64,000 nucleotides of DNA, from NCBI GenBank assembly GCA_964036045.1, contig OZ038382.1, positions 130,200,556-130,264,555 of the forward strand. The letters are read 5' to 3'. Shown in pieces: positions 35,213 to 46,102 of this stretch. Origin of the DNA: Eutreptiella sp. 'Long Island Sound 2002'. Its lineage: Eukaryota; Euglenozoa; Euglenophyceae; Eutreptiales; Eutreptiaceae. A program made the position numbers and the translations under genes. Every line of letters begins with the position of its first letter. Within the stretch, counting starts at the first letter, position 1. Under the pieces are notes generated by a model, which saw only the letters and a list, made by a program, of their open reading frames with translations, ran no database searches and was not told the DNA's origin.

Positions 35213-35220
35213 GTCCCAGG
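35213..35220. repeat. Right 8-bp target site duplication (GTCCCAGG)
   Basis: Identical to 24506-24513; followed by CAGCAGTAGAAAG of the interrupted satellite. Confidence 0.88.
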
Positions 35221-36500
35221 CAGCAGTAGAAAGAACTAGAATCCACGAAGTGGGCGATAAAGGTAAGAAGTGGGGCACCCCCGTAAGAGCAATTACTGAC
35301 AAAAAAAGGTATAGAAAACAAGGGGGCGGTATTGAGTAACACCGCCCAAGGCAGCAGTAGATAGAATTGGAGCCTAAAACTGGGTGATGAAGGTAGGAAC
35401 TGGGGCCTCCCATACGAGCAATTACTAGGGAAAAAGGCGTAGAAAGTAAGGGGCAGGATTTCCCCGTATTCAGTGGGAGCTCCGCGATAGCTAGAAATAT
35501 TTGGCGGGGGGGGGGGGGGACGGCGTACAAAGCAAGGGGTGGGATTTCTGGAATCCCGCCCTAGGAAGCAAAAGTTGGAGCGTGAAACTGGGCGACGAAT
35601 GTGGAAACCGAGGGGCCCGGCGATACCAAGAAATATTGGGGGGAACCACATAGAAAGCAAGGGGCGGGATTTCTCTAATCGCGCCCTAGGAAGGATTCGG
35701 GAGAACTAGGATCCAGGAAGTGGGCGATGGGAGTATTCATGGGTGGGGGAGCAGCTATAGGATCAATTACTGAGAAACAAGTCATAAAAGAAAGGGGCGG
35801 TATTGCGAAATACGGCCTCACGTAGCAGTAGCAGTAGAGAGAAGTTGGACGTTCGAACAGGGCGATGAATGTAGAAATTGGGGAGCAAGGCCATACCAAA
35901 AAATATTTGGGGAAAAAGGCGTAGAAAGCAAGGGGCGGTATTTCTTAATACCGCCCCAAGCACGAGTAGGATCTAGGAAGTGGGCGATGAGAGTGGGTAC
36001 GGGGGGGCCAGCTAGAAGAGCAATTACTAAGAAAAAAGGCGTAGAAAGCAAGGGAGGGTATTGAGAAATACCGCCCCAAATAGGAGTAGAGAGAGGTTGG
36101 ACGCTCCCGTGATAGGAGCAATTATTGAGAAAAAATGCGTACAAACAAAGGGGCAGATGGAAAGACAAAGATGAAAGCAGAAACAGGCCGATAATACCAC
36201 AAAGAAAGTGATGAAAATGGAAAGCGGGGGCGTTGCTATAGTAGAAAAAATTGGGTAGAAAGGCGTAGAAAGCAAGGGGCGGGCTATCTCGAATCCCACC
36301 CTAGGAAGCAAAAGTTGGAGCCTGGAATAGGGCGATGAATGTGGAAATTAGGGGGGGGGGGGGGGTAGAAGCAATTGCTGAGAACAAAGGTGTAGAAAGC
36401 AAGGGGCGGGATTTCTCGAATCCCGCCCTAGGAAGGAAAAACTAGGGGGAAATAGCCAGGAACTAGGCAATGAGAGCATTCACAGGGGCGTGGCCATAGG
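35221..36500. repeat. Hairpin satellite, block 2
   Basis: Same family and orientation as block 1, continuing across the transposon insertion. Hairpin cores at about 35326, 35456, 35540, 35665, 35805, 35935, 36055, 36285 and 36405, with stems of TATT/AATA and GATT/AATC type. Poly-G at 35505 and 36345. Minus ORFs of 60-130 codons here are repeat by-products. 36501-36890 is C/G-rich with poly-G at about 36745 and no gene. Confidence 0.88.
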
Positions 36501-36890
36501 AGCAAGAATCACCTCGCAAAGGTTGTTGGATCAAAGCTAGGCAGGCGTAGGGGAAAACGCCACAAACCCCCCCTTTTGGGCCATTTTGGGGCTATTCGCA
36601 TACCGTACCCCAAGGGGTTGAATTGTTAGTTTAATCCCTTGTAAAATCAGTATTTTGTCCAATAAACGCATCCCCAATGAGTTTTTGGTCCTGACCCCCC
36701 CAAATCCCCCCCACTTGAAACCCACTTTTTTGAGGTTTTGAGGGAGGGGGGGGGGGGGGATGACCCCCCCTTTTTTTGGGTCGAAAATCATGAATCTTTT
36801 GGTTTTTTTTATTTTGAGCCGAAAAAGTGTATCCGGGTCCCGACTCCATTTCTTCGGTTTTCTCCGCCTTTTTTCTCAATTCTTGGTCCT

Positions 36891-37200
36891 AACAGGGGGC
36901 TTATTTTCCACATCCGTCGCCTACTTTCTGCTTCCAATTTCGTGTTATTGATGTCCGGGGCCAATTGAAAAATCCGGCTCCCTTGTTTTCTACACCTTTT
37001 TTCCCAATAATTGCTGCTAAGGCTGGGCTACCAGTGAATGCGGAGAAATCCCACCCCTTGCTTTCTACGCCTTTTTTCTCAGTCATTGCTCGTAATCCGG
37101 AGACCCCCAATTTCCACATTCATCGCCCACTTCCTAGCTATTTTCGGCTTCTGTTTGCTTCCTAGGGCGGGATTCGAGAAATCCCGCCCCTGGTGCTATC
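36891..37200. repeat. Hairpin satellite, inverted block
   Basis: The same satellite words in reverse complement: TTTCCACATCCGTCGCCTAC, CTACACCTTTTTTCCCAATA, CCCCTTGCTTTCTACGCC and a GGGCGGGATTCGAGAAATCCCGCCC-type hairpin at about 37165. The orientation flips relative to 35221-36500. Confidence 0.85.
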
Positions 37201-37324
37201 TATGCCAATATTCTCTATTCTATTGCCTTCGGCAAGTCCACCTCGTAGAGAAACTACTTCAAGCAACACACACACAAACTAGGGAAAAAGCGACCTAACT
37301 ACGGCCTAAAACATGCTTAACGCA

Positions 37325-37800
37325 GCTTGGATGGTCATTTTAAGTGATCACGGTATCAGAAACATTAGTTTCGAAAACTTCGATTTTTGAGCTGCCCAGT
37401 GTGAAAAGCTGCAGAAGGAGGCTGTGTACCCATCCCTTGGGAGCCCCCCCCCCCCCCCCTGGACCTTATACCCAAATAGGGTGAAAAACATGTGAATAGG
37501 GCCTAAAGAATACTTTACATCCCTTGGATGGTCATTTTAGGTGATCAGAATATCATAAAAACAAGTTTCGAAAACTTCGATTTTTGAGCTGCCCAGGGTG
37601 AAAAGCTGCACAAGCAGGTTGTGTACCCATCCCTTGGGAGACCCCCCCCCCCCCCGGACCTAATACCCAAATAGGGTGAAAAACACGTAAATGCGGCCCA
37701 AAACATGCTTTACATAGCTTGGATGGTCATGTTGTGTGGTCACAATATCATCAAAACAAGTTTCGAAAACTTCGATTTTTGAGCCGTCTAGGGTGAAAAA
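37325..37800. repeat. ~196-bp tandem repeat, about 2.5 copies
   Basis: TTGGATGGTCATTTTA, then AGTTTCGAAAACTTCGATTT and GAGCTGCCCAG-GTGAAAA occur at about 37327, 37524 and 37719. A poly-C tract sits at the same place in the first two copies. The flanks 37200-37325 and 37800-38094 hold nothing assignable. Confidence 0.9.
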
Positions 37801-38094
37801 CTGCATAAGCAGGTTGTGCACTGGCCCATTCACTAGGCCACTATCGTTGAAACAGTCGTTTCGCGGCTTTGGCATGGGTTGTGACGGGCTCTCAACAAGG
37901 CTACAGACTGCAAAAAACGTCCTTCCGTATCCTAGTAGGCATATACTGTCACAACATCACCACTCACGCCCCTCAGAGTGGGTATCACGAGGTCATCGAG
38001 GTTGCCAAACCCCCCACATCCCAAAAATAGCTAAAAAGTGCATAAACCGCATAATCGCTCTTCCCATTCCGGCCCATACAAACCCCATAAAGAG

Positions 38095-39130
38095 CTAGAG
38101 GGAGCAAGAGCCATCAAAGAGGAGGTAGTAAGTTGGAAGTGGGCGATAGGAGTGAGAACTAGGGGATTGGGTAGGGGAGAATATGGATAAAAGTGGCCCT
38201 TGAAAATCAAGCCAAAACACGGGCGGAATTGGAAATTCCGCCCCACCAAGTAGTAAAAAGAGATAGTAAGTTGGAAGTGGGTGATAAAAGCGACAACTAG
38301 GCCCTGGGGGCGGGGGGAAATAAGGAGAAAGATGGCGTAGAAAATCTTGGCAGGACAGGGGCGGAATTTCCAATTGCCGCCCCGCCAAGCAGGAGAAAGA
38401 GGTAGTAAGTTGGAAGTGGGCCATAAAGGCGATCACTAGGCGATAGGGCAGGGGAGAATAAGGAGAAAAAGGGCGTACAAAATGAAGGAGCACAAAAGAG
38501 GAAAAAGCAGGGAAATTATCAGGGGCGGGATTTTGGATCCCGCCATACCAATCAAAAGAAAGAGGTAGTAAGTTGGAAGTGGGCGATAATAGTTATCACT
38601 AGGCCAATCGCGAGGGGAGAATAAGGAGAAAGTAGGCGTAGAAAAGACAGGAGCACAAAAGAGGAAAAAGCAGGAAAACTGTGAGGCTGGGGGGGGGGGG
38701 GGATTTTAGATTCCGCCATACCAATCAAGAGAAAGAAGTAGTAAGTTGGAAGTGGGCGATAATAGTGATCACTAGGCCAAGGAACAGGGGAGAATATGTA
38801 TAAAGAAGGGGCAGAAAGCAAGGGGCGGGACTGTTAATCCCGCCCTACCAATCAGGACAAAGAGGTAGCAAGGTGGAAGTAGGCAAGAAAAGCAAGAACT
38901 AGGCTTGGCGCGGGAGAGAATAAGGAGAAAGATGGCGTAGAAAATATTGGCAGGACACGGGCAGAATTTGCAATTGCCGCCCCACCAAAGGGGAGACAAA
39001 GGTAGCAAGTTGGAAGTGGGCGATAAAAGCGAGAATTAGGCGATTCGTCAAGGGAGAATAAGGACAAAGAAGGCGTAGAAAAAGAAGGAGCACAAGGAAG
39101 GAGGAAAAAGGAGGGAGATTAGAAGTGTAG
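38095..39130. repeat. Hairpin satellite, third block (variant)
   Basis: Units of about 140-160 bp: AGTAAGTTGGAAGTGGGCGA, GAGAATAAGGAGAAAGATGG, CGTAGAAAA, then a hairpin. Hairpins: GGGCGGAATT-GG-AAATTCCGCCC (38222), GGGCGGAATTTCCAATTGCCGCCC (about 38360), GGGCGGGATTTTGGATCCCGCC (about 38522), GGGCGGGACTGTTAATCCCGCCC (about 38824), and one near 38960. Related in words and hairpin position to blocks 1 and 2. Minus ORFs here are by-products. Confidence 0.85.
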
Positions 39131-40506
39131 GGGTGTAGAAGATGCAAAGGTTAATGGGCATAAAAGCGTGTTCAAAACTGCAAAAAAAAAAGCAAAGCCA
39201 ATATACAAACCGGGAACAAGTCCGGAAAGAGAGAGATGGCAGTTACGGCCCGGAACAGCGTCAACTTTCTTACCAAGAGCACGAAGAGAGAAAGAGTGGA
39301 TAACATCATTGGAATGGATGTGGAGAGAGACGTTGGAGAATTGAGGAAGAAAGAGAGGATGAGTCTGGGAGAACCAGGCAAGAGAAGATTAGAAGGGTCA
39401 AGTGTGGAATCTAAGGCACCAAAAGTCTAGGGAGCAACATTTTTCGCAGTAGTCTCAAAAGGCACCTCGACTGATTTGAGGAAACAATGTACCAACGGGG
39501 CTTCTTGCGGACACGATGAGCAAATAGCAGTTGCGTAAGATCCTTCCCGGTTCATCTATTAGTTCGCATGGTAAGTGCCCACACGGCAAAGAACCTAGCA
39601 CATCCACCATTCGCAACATCCGTCAGCAACTGCTCTGAGGCCTGAAATTCATGTCTAGACGTACACACGTAACAGTGCACGATCCATCGCCTGTGGGCAG
39701 CTCACAGCAATGAATCAGATTAACACGCCGCAAATCAATGAACAAAGTGGGTAATAAAGATGGGGGGACCCACAAAAAATCATCTTCAAATTGGTTACAA
39801 TACAATACAAACACACATCGCAAATGACCATTGAAAAGCAAGGCATCAAATCATCCAAAATTGAAGAAATGGCGAAATTTCGCGTCTCATTGGACCTAAA
39901 AGGGGCTAATAATGGATATGATGTCACGTATTTTCAAATGAGACGCGAGACTTCGCATCATAATTGCAATTGGCTAATTTGCGGGGTTGATTTCGGTGGT
40001 TGAGAAAGCTTCATGTGTATGCGAAGAAAGGTTGTCTTTTGAAACGGAGTCTTCGGCAATGTCTTAACTCGTCCTCTAATTAGTACCCCAAAAATTAACC
40101 CCGGTATGAAGCACAAATTTGCACTTTTGGGCGTCTAGGAGAGGTGGGTAGCTAAGGCCTCGCAAGGTTGCTAGTGCGTCCTGTCTACCTGGTCTACTTG
40201 GGCTCGGAGGCCCGTCTCTACTTTGGCATTGCCGCGTCCACGGAGCACGCCCCAGCCGTGCTATGGAGCGCGGTGGGAACGGTCGCCCACAGGGTGAGTG
40301 GGGACATGCGGCAAGTGCTCGCCAACGGGTCCTCTGTCGTTAAGAAAAGCAATGGCCACCTACGTTGCAACAGGTGGATTCTACTTTTCAGGGAGTGCCA
40401 TGCATGGCGCCTCTCCATCTCCCTCTCGCATCACCGAGGTGAATTAAAATCAGGTGACAAAAATTAAGTGAAATTTCAAAGTATCTGTGCTAGGGGGTGG
40501 CAGGAC
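39131..40506. other. Unassigned region
   Basis: Short ORFs only (for example 39236-39430 plus and 40168-40467 plus), none with a recognised domain. No repeats or signals I can support. Confidence 0.5.
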
Positions 40507-40513
40507 ACTAGCC

Positions 40514-41854
40514 CCGGGGAGGGGGGGGGGGTTTGAAAAATCGGATATCCTGATAAAACCCCCCAAAGGCCAAGATTAAAAGGGGGGGTTCGGTGGGGGG
40601 GGGGGGGGGTTAAGGGGGTTGTTTCGCACCGCAGGGGTATCGTGCGTGAGAAGGGCCCCTCAGCCCCCCTCGCCCCCTTGGCACACCCAAAATGCACCTG
40701 GTGGCCTAAGATGTTAGCATACATGCACACCAAATGAAATACATTATGGTTCTCACACAGCGTCGGGCACCTCCGAACGTTTGGGTATGCGGCCCAAGTG
40801 TGATCTGACAATTCGCAACGCCCTTCCAATCTGCCGGTTAGGGTTTCATTAGCCAAGGTATTTCTAGCAATGGGTACCAAAAACCTCGGGATTGTGGGTC
40901 ACCGAGGCGGTCATGGGGTTCGAAATACACCATGTGGTTGGAAATACACCATGGGGTGGGAAATGCATCAGAGGTCGCCAGAGAAGGTGACAAAGTCAGA
41001 ATTGGCTGCCTCACCCCTGCCTTCTCGGGGGCCCATAAGTGGGCGGAATTGCTATGTAACCCCTGCATTCTCAGGGGTCTCCAAAGAAGGGGACAAAATC
41101 AGAATTGGTTGCCTCACCCCTACCTTCTTGGAGGCCCACAAATTGGCGGAATTGCTACAGAACCCCTCCAATCTTGGGGGCCCCCGGCATAGGGGACAAA
41201 ACCAGAATTGGCTACCACCCCTGCCTTGGGGCCCCACAAAGAAGGGGACAAAATCACAATTGGCTGACTCACCCCTACCTTGTTGGGGGCCATCAGGTGG
41301 GCGGAATTGCTACGTAACCCTTGCATTCTCGGGGGTCCCCAAACAATGGAACAAAATCACAATTGGCTGACTCACCCCTACCTTGTCGGGGGCCAACAAG
41401 TGGGCGCAATTGCTACGTAACCCTTGCATTCTCGGGGGTTCCCGAACAATGGAACAAAATCGGAATTGGCTACCTCACCCTTGCCTTCTCGGGGGCCCAC
41501 AAATGGGCGGAATTGCTACGTAACCCTTGCATTCTCGGGCGTCCCCAAAAGAGGGGTTTAATTAGAATTGGCTGCCTCACCCCTGCCTTGTCGAGGGCCC
41601 ACAAGTGGGTGGAATTCCTACGTAACCCCTCTGTTCTTGGGGGTCCCCAGCAAAAGGGAGAAAATCAAAAGTGGCTGCATTGGGGGCAAGGACCAAACTC
41701 CGGATATGTATCCTAAAAAAATATCAAAAATCGCACAAAAGATGTACTTGCATAGAAAATCACCCTTAAAAACCCCCCACAGACCATTTTAAAAAAAGGG
41801 GGGGTTTCCAAAACCCCTCATGGCATGGGATTTCTCAGAAACCCCCCGGCCCTA
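40514..41854. mobile_element. 1.35-kb non-autonomous relative of the 10.7-kb transposon
   Basis: The left part (GAAAAATCGGATATCCTGAT, G tracts, TTAAGGGGGTTGTTTCGC, then the GTCGGGCACCTCCGAAC head and CATGGGGTT repeats) matches 24514-24985. The right part (tail module, CACCCTTAAAAACCCCCC, GGGATTTCTCAGAAA) matches 34976-35212. Between them is a ~103-bp tandem array instead of the zinc-finger gene and 85-bp array. ACTAGCC occurs at 40507-40513 and 41855-41861 and may be most of an 8-bp target duplication; the exact ends are less clear than in the large element. Confidence 0.78.
40985..41700. repeat. ~103-bp tandem repeat inside the small transposon
   Basis: ACAAAATCAGAATTGGCTGC, CTCACCCCTGCCTTCTCGGG, GGCCCACAAGTGGGCGGAAT, TGCTACGTAACCCCTGCATT, CTCGGGGGTCCCCAAAGAAG. 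Unit starts at about 41091, 41194, 41246 (half unit), 41348 and 41451, spacing 102-103 bp. The words GGCCCACAAGTGGGC, CCCCTGC, CAAAATCAGAA and TGGCT show descent from the same ancestor as the 85-bp unit. Confidence 0.88.
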
Positions 41855-41861
41855 ACTAGCC

Positions 41862-44062
41862 TTAACTCGGGTAGAAAATGTCCACTTTATTTCCCCGGGT
41901 ATCCATTTTGCATTGCCAATTCATCAATATGGCTACATCACCCGTGCCTTCTCGTGTTCTCCATGGTGAGGAAAAATCAGCCTAGAAAAGAGTGGATGTG
42001 GTGGAAAATGAGCAAAAATAAGTGTGAAAAAGGGTGGAATACGGTGATTTTAGGTAAAACTCCAAAATCCCAATGTGGAAGAAGCCTGCAAACCTACTCT
42101 CAAAGACCAATGATGCCCCTAGTATCACAAAGTGCGGGTCTCTAGTATGGCCAGCGATCTAAGTGCGCCCCCTACTAGCCATTGGGAAAAAGGTTTTCCG
42201 CTGCTGAGTGTGGTACCGTTGTCCCTCTACCCATAAGTGCTGCTTCTACCCCTTGGCATCCTCCCCATGCCAGCAGTAGCAAGGTTCACACTCAGTCGTT
42301 CCTATGACTGTGAACTAGGGTGAGACTTAGATGCAACGTAGAGGATTGTGTAGAGATGACCATCAAACAGGTGCAGAAATTAAATCCTCATGAGGAGATG
42401 CACTCAAAGTCTGACAACAGTGTGTCTTTGTTCTCCTTTGCGCTTTGAACACTTCCCGTGCTTGTTGCTGTGCACCCAGACTGTATAGCATGAGCTCAGG
42501 CGGGAGCAAATACAGTGTAGGACCGCCCATACAAGTACGAGTACAAGTACATGCCACCTACACTCCTACCACACATGGGCGATGCACTGCACACTGCACA
42601 TTGGAACTTGTGCTCTTTCTCACACATGGGGTGCTTTCCTCCATCAGTGCATGCGTAAGACTTCATCGCTCATTTGCAAACTTCTTTACACAACAACTGG
42701 GTTGGTGATATAGCAGGGTTGGCACGTGGTCACATCAGTCATGGCATTTGCCATGCTTGGGGCCAACTGTGCGCAACAACAGCTGAGCCTGAACTTTGCC
42801 TGGTGTGGAGAGGAGGAATGTTTGTGGCCCTCGGCTGGTTTGTTGCTAGGTTTGTGTGGCACCAATTGGTGGTGTGCGTTCATCAGTGCTTTGTGCGTGG
42901 GGTGTGTGTGGGGACACCAGTGGTGTGTTCCTGTATTAGTTGGGGGTTTGGAGATGCTGGCTGGCTGTGTTTTGTGCTGCCATTTGATGGTGAGTGCTGT
43001 GTTGGGTGGTGTTGTCCAACAGTGGTGGGAGTGGTTTCCAAATCAAGGCTCCCTCTGGACAAATGAGGGTCTCCCCAAACAGTTAGTAAGTTGTTTGCTG
43101 TGTCCTACGAATGCGGGTGTGGTGCTTTTGGGTGGCCATGTTTGCTATGGGCAGCCTGCATTGCTGCGGAATCTACCGACTTTGGTTTGGGAGGGACCAT
43201 TGTGACCACTGTCCCTACCCCCCCCCCCCCCCTTGCGCAAGCACCAGGAAAGTCAGAAAAACGACGGTCAGACCGGGTCCCGGTGCATGGAGAAGGCGGT
43301 GCTTGCACGCGACGGGCAGTGCCAGCTAAGCCAGGAGTAACAACATTAGTCATGGCTGAAAATCACATCAAAACAAACAGCAGTGGGTTGCAGTAGCAAG
43401 CATAATGTTGTTATGAGCAGGAGGACTCATCCCAAACATGACACAGCCCCTGTTTCCCTCTACAATCGGCACACAATCACGTTCTGTTAAGTTTCTGACC
43501 ATAAAAACTGTGGTCGGAAAAACGACGGTCAGACCAGATCCCGGTACTTAGACAAGGTGGTGCTTCCATAGGGGGGGGGGGGGGTAGGGTTCACCTGTGT
43601 TTGGATTGCACTCTGTTCTAGGGAAGAACAGGACGGTGGGTAGGTTCAGAACGCTGTAGTGGTTGACCCATGGAGAAAAGGGAGGAGGGAGGGGGTATGG
43701 GGTGTTGGCAGGATTCTCTCACTGCTGCCATTCTGAACAGCCCCAATGTCAGGTGGAGTATTAATACGAGGGGGCAGGTTTTGAGAAAGGGGGGCAGGGA
43801 TTAATCGAGGGGTTACTGGTTTGCCCTTGTTTCATCTGTTGACACAGAGCGCAGGTGGAGGACAACATGCACACATTCTAGGACCTCCCGTGGAGCACTG
43901 CTTCATGCGTGCAAATACGTGGTCAATGCAGAGTACAAAATACTCATTTGTAACTGGGGGTCGGTGCACAGCCTTCCAATCTGACCCCCAAAAATTTTCC
44001 TACAACAGCGACGTCGTGACTACTGTCCTGGCCTCTGCGCACATGCGCATGTGCAGACACAC
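41862..44062. other. Unassigned region upstream of the kinase intron boundary
   Basis: No assignable gene on either strand. Plus ORFs at 42674-43205 are Gly/Val/Trp-rich and look like G/T-rich intron sequence. A ~60-bp direct repeat (AAAACGACGGTCAGACC...CGGT) lies at 43257 and 43519. Poly-C at 43208 and poly-G at 43571. Confidence 0.5.
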
Positions 44063-44260
44063 CTTAAGAACCCCTTTGGATGTCAGCAGGATATTGCTGG
44101 TTTTCAGATCTCGATGCAGCACAAAGTGCGCATGCAAATACTCCAGCGCCTCCAACAGTTGCCTCATCAAGCATTTCACTTCTGGTGCCGTAAACCGAAT
44201 GCTCCGCTGCTCCATGAGCGTCCGCAGGTCATGCTCCACAAACTCCATCACCAGGAACAC
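44063..44260 (-). CDS. CDK10/CDK11-type kinase, catalytic-loop exon
   Basis: Minus exon of exactly 66 codons, phase 0 at both ends; acceptor TTTTTCACAG (AG at 44262-44261) and donor AAG|GTGTGT (GT at 44062-44061). It encodes VFLVMEFVEHDLRTLME, then APEVKCLMRQLLEALEYLHA and FVLHRDLKTSNILLTSKGVL. The HRDLKxxN catalytic loop is intact. The VEHDL and HRDLKTSN sequences are typical of the CDK10/CDK11 (PITSLRE) group, nuclear kinases of transcription and splicing control. The next exon by residue and phase is 13695-13894. No N-lobe exon is found just upstream. Confidence 0.92.
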
Positions 44261-44262
44261 CT

Positions 44263-44860
44263 GTGAAAAACCAGGGGTGATTCACACAGTAAATAAAAAC
44301 AAGTATGCCTGACTCCGAACTCCAGCCATCATGCAGCTATGCAACCCTTCAGCCAACCCGGACAGTCATCAGTGTCTGAGGCAAAGGGAAACTGACCTCA
44401 GAACGCACCTTTATGAATAATGCAGTGTGTCTTTCGAACCCCATGCCCCTGGTTTGGCATCCAGACCTCATTTGCCAGTATGCCTGTGTATGTGGAAGAC
44501 AAGAGGTGTTGCATGACAAGGTGTACCAAGCTGCTTTGTAACTGCATGATAACTGCTGCGGCTCCACTGCGGATTGTAAATGCTCCCTCATGGGGGTGGG
44601 AGGGGGAGATTGTGGTCAGGTGGCTCTTCTGCAGAGACCTCAGGCCTCAGGAAATGGACGCGAAAATGTCTCATTCTGTCTCCTGAAATTTGCAGCATCA
44701 CAAAATTTTCACCACCAGCCAACTATTTTATCTCACCGCAGCAAATTTGAAAGATACCTGCCCATGTCCCCTTTGCAAAAACAATACCCGTGTACACCAA
44801 CATTCAAAATAAACTTGATACCCCTTAGCAGGGCTTTCGGCTCTGCGAACGGTTGATTGG
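44263..44860. other. Unassigned, presumed intron
   Basis: Searched on the minus strand for the kinase N-lobe (Gly loop, Lys, PITSLRE); not found. Nothing else assignable. Confidence 0.5.
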
Positions 44861-44879
44861 GCGGCTACTCCGACGGAAC

Positions 44880-45113
44880 AGTAGATGGGGATCCCAACCC
44901 TAGTGAAAACAGTTCCAAGCGGTAGACGCCCGCATCAAGCGCTGCATCCACATACACAAACACAAGACCCCTGCCCAACTCCCTGGGGAGGGACAGCATT
45001 GACCAGCCCGGTAACGGCAACACGCACGCCACACACATAGAACGCAAAAGCCTGAGGGGAGTAAACTGCAGACGGGGGGGTCCCCAAAGCACATGGGCCC
45101 AGACCCCCAACAA
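44880..45113 (-). pseudogene. RNase H fragment of a decayed retroelement
   Basis: A minus frame contains LVFVYVDAALDAGVYRLELF, the first strand (VDAA) of a retroelement RNase H, comparable to CVDAAF at 22000. Upstream, PPSAVYS/LPGWSMLSLPREL may be linker sequence. Downstream motifs are not preserved. It is co-oriented with the RT fragments at 45830-46102 and 50126-51032 and probably the same element, split by the Penelope-like insertion. Confidence 0.5.
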
Positions 45114-45239
45114 GTGCGGACAATGCCCAAAGGCAGAGCCACTACGCGCGTCCCAAAAACTGCTTCAACCTCCGCACACTGCAAACCCCCACCGAAAAGC
45201 ATAGCCAGTGAAGCCGGTCCGGCTGCCCCACGACCGTCT

Positions 45240-45660
45240 TCGGCACAGACCTCGTAATGGTCAGCGCCGTGTTTAATATTTCTATTTTTTCTGTCTATTT
45301 TTTATATATGCTTTTGCATATTTTATTATTGTTTGCGAGCTTGGAGACAGAGCGCGCCGCAAAGCGCGAGTCGCGGTCGCCAGATCAGAGATGTGACCGT
45401 CAGCATTGACTACAGAGTTTATGAAACTCACGGATTTATAGTATAAAAAGCCTTTTGTACGCTGTAGTTATAGTTATTGCGAATGCCCGAATTTATAAAG
45501 ACGATTCTCGAATGTTGTAGAGTAGATCGTTCACGAAAGGGCCAGGTGCATGCCCTGTTCTTTGTATGTTACGTGTCTGTAGGTATGGGCCAGTGGTGAG
45601 GCCCGGCAAGGGTCTATGAATCTTTCGTACAATGGGTATGGATGAACCTCATGCAGAAGG
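45240..45660. other. AT-rich segment with a TATA-like box
   Basis: 45270-45330 is very AT-rich and TATAAAAAGCC occurs at about 45440 on the plus strand. It lies inside the space expected between the RT thumb and RNase H of the decayed element and makes that space about 500 bp longer than usual, so it may be a separate insertion or a promoter-bearing terminal repeat. No second copy is seen in the window. Confidence 0.35.
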
Positions 45661-45924
45661 ATGCAAAAGACGACACGGTGCGCGTTGAGCTTGCATGCCA
45701 CTGACGGGGTTCAGGTGTTGTTTGCAGCATTTTTGGATAAAAGCATCATGGCTTTTCCGAAACAGCAGGCGGAGATCAGCGGAACAAACATGGAGTGAAC
45801 AAGTACACGTGGGAGAGGAACAAAGAAGTTCAACCCAAACAGGTCCCAAAGGGAAATGGGTAGGTATTGAACTCCAACGGTGGAGAGACCCAACCCTCAA
45901 GGAGCCGCCGGACAACTCCAGCTT

Positions 45925-46102
45925 CCAAGAAATGGCCGTCAAACACCAAGACCAGGAGAACCCAAGGGGCTAGGGCTCTGGCCCTGTTGCACCAGTGCGC
46001 CAACAGTGCTTCCCCGGCATTCCCCGTTGTCGGCAACACCCCCCCCCCCCCAAGTCAACGTCCTTCCCAAGCCACACCTGGTGCGTTACCAGATCCAACA
46101 TG
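45925..46102. repeat. Left copy of the 178-bp flanking duplication
   Basis: From CCAAGAAATGGCCGTC to GATCCAACATG, repeated at 50126-50301. The two copies differ by two C residues in a poly-C tract and by one base near 45989. Read on the minus strand it encodes part of the RT thumb of the interrupted retroelement. It is the target duplication of the Penelope-like element. Confidence 0.92.

Larger units (their letters stand above)
13895..44062 (-). other. Candidate 30.2-kb intron of the kinase gene
   Basis: The exon at 44063-44260 ends in phase 0 at ...GVLK followed by GTGTGT. The exon at 13894 begins in phase 0 with VCDFG after TGTAG. Together they read HRDLKTSN...GVLK-VCDFG, with no gap or overlap relative to CDK11. 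This supports one gene whose intron contains everything between, including the 10.7-kb transposon and its 8-kb array. Alternatives: two separately relocated gene pieces, or a mis-assembly across repeats. N-lobe exons (Gly loop, VAIK Lys, PITSLRE helix) are not found within the 600 bp upstream of 44260 and would lie beyond the 44.9-51 kb retroelements, or are lost. Confidence 0.65.

Noticed and set aside
44263-44860. N-lobe exons of the kinase just upstream of the catalytic-loop exon
   Set aside because: I looked for the Gly loop, the invariant Lys and a PITSLRE-like helix on the minus strand and found none.
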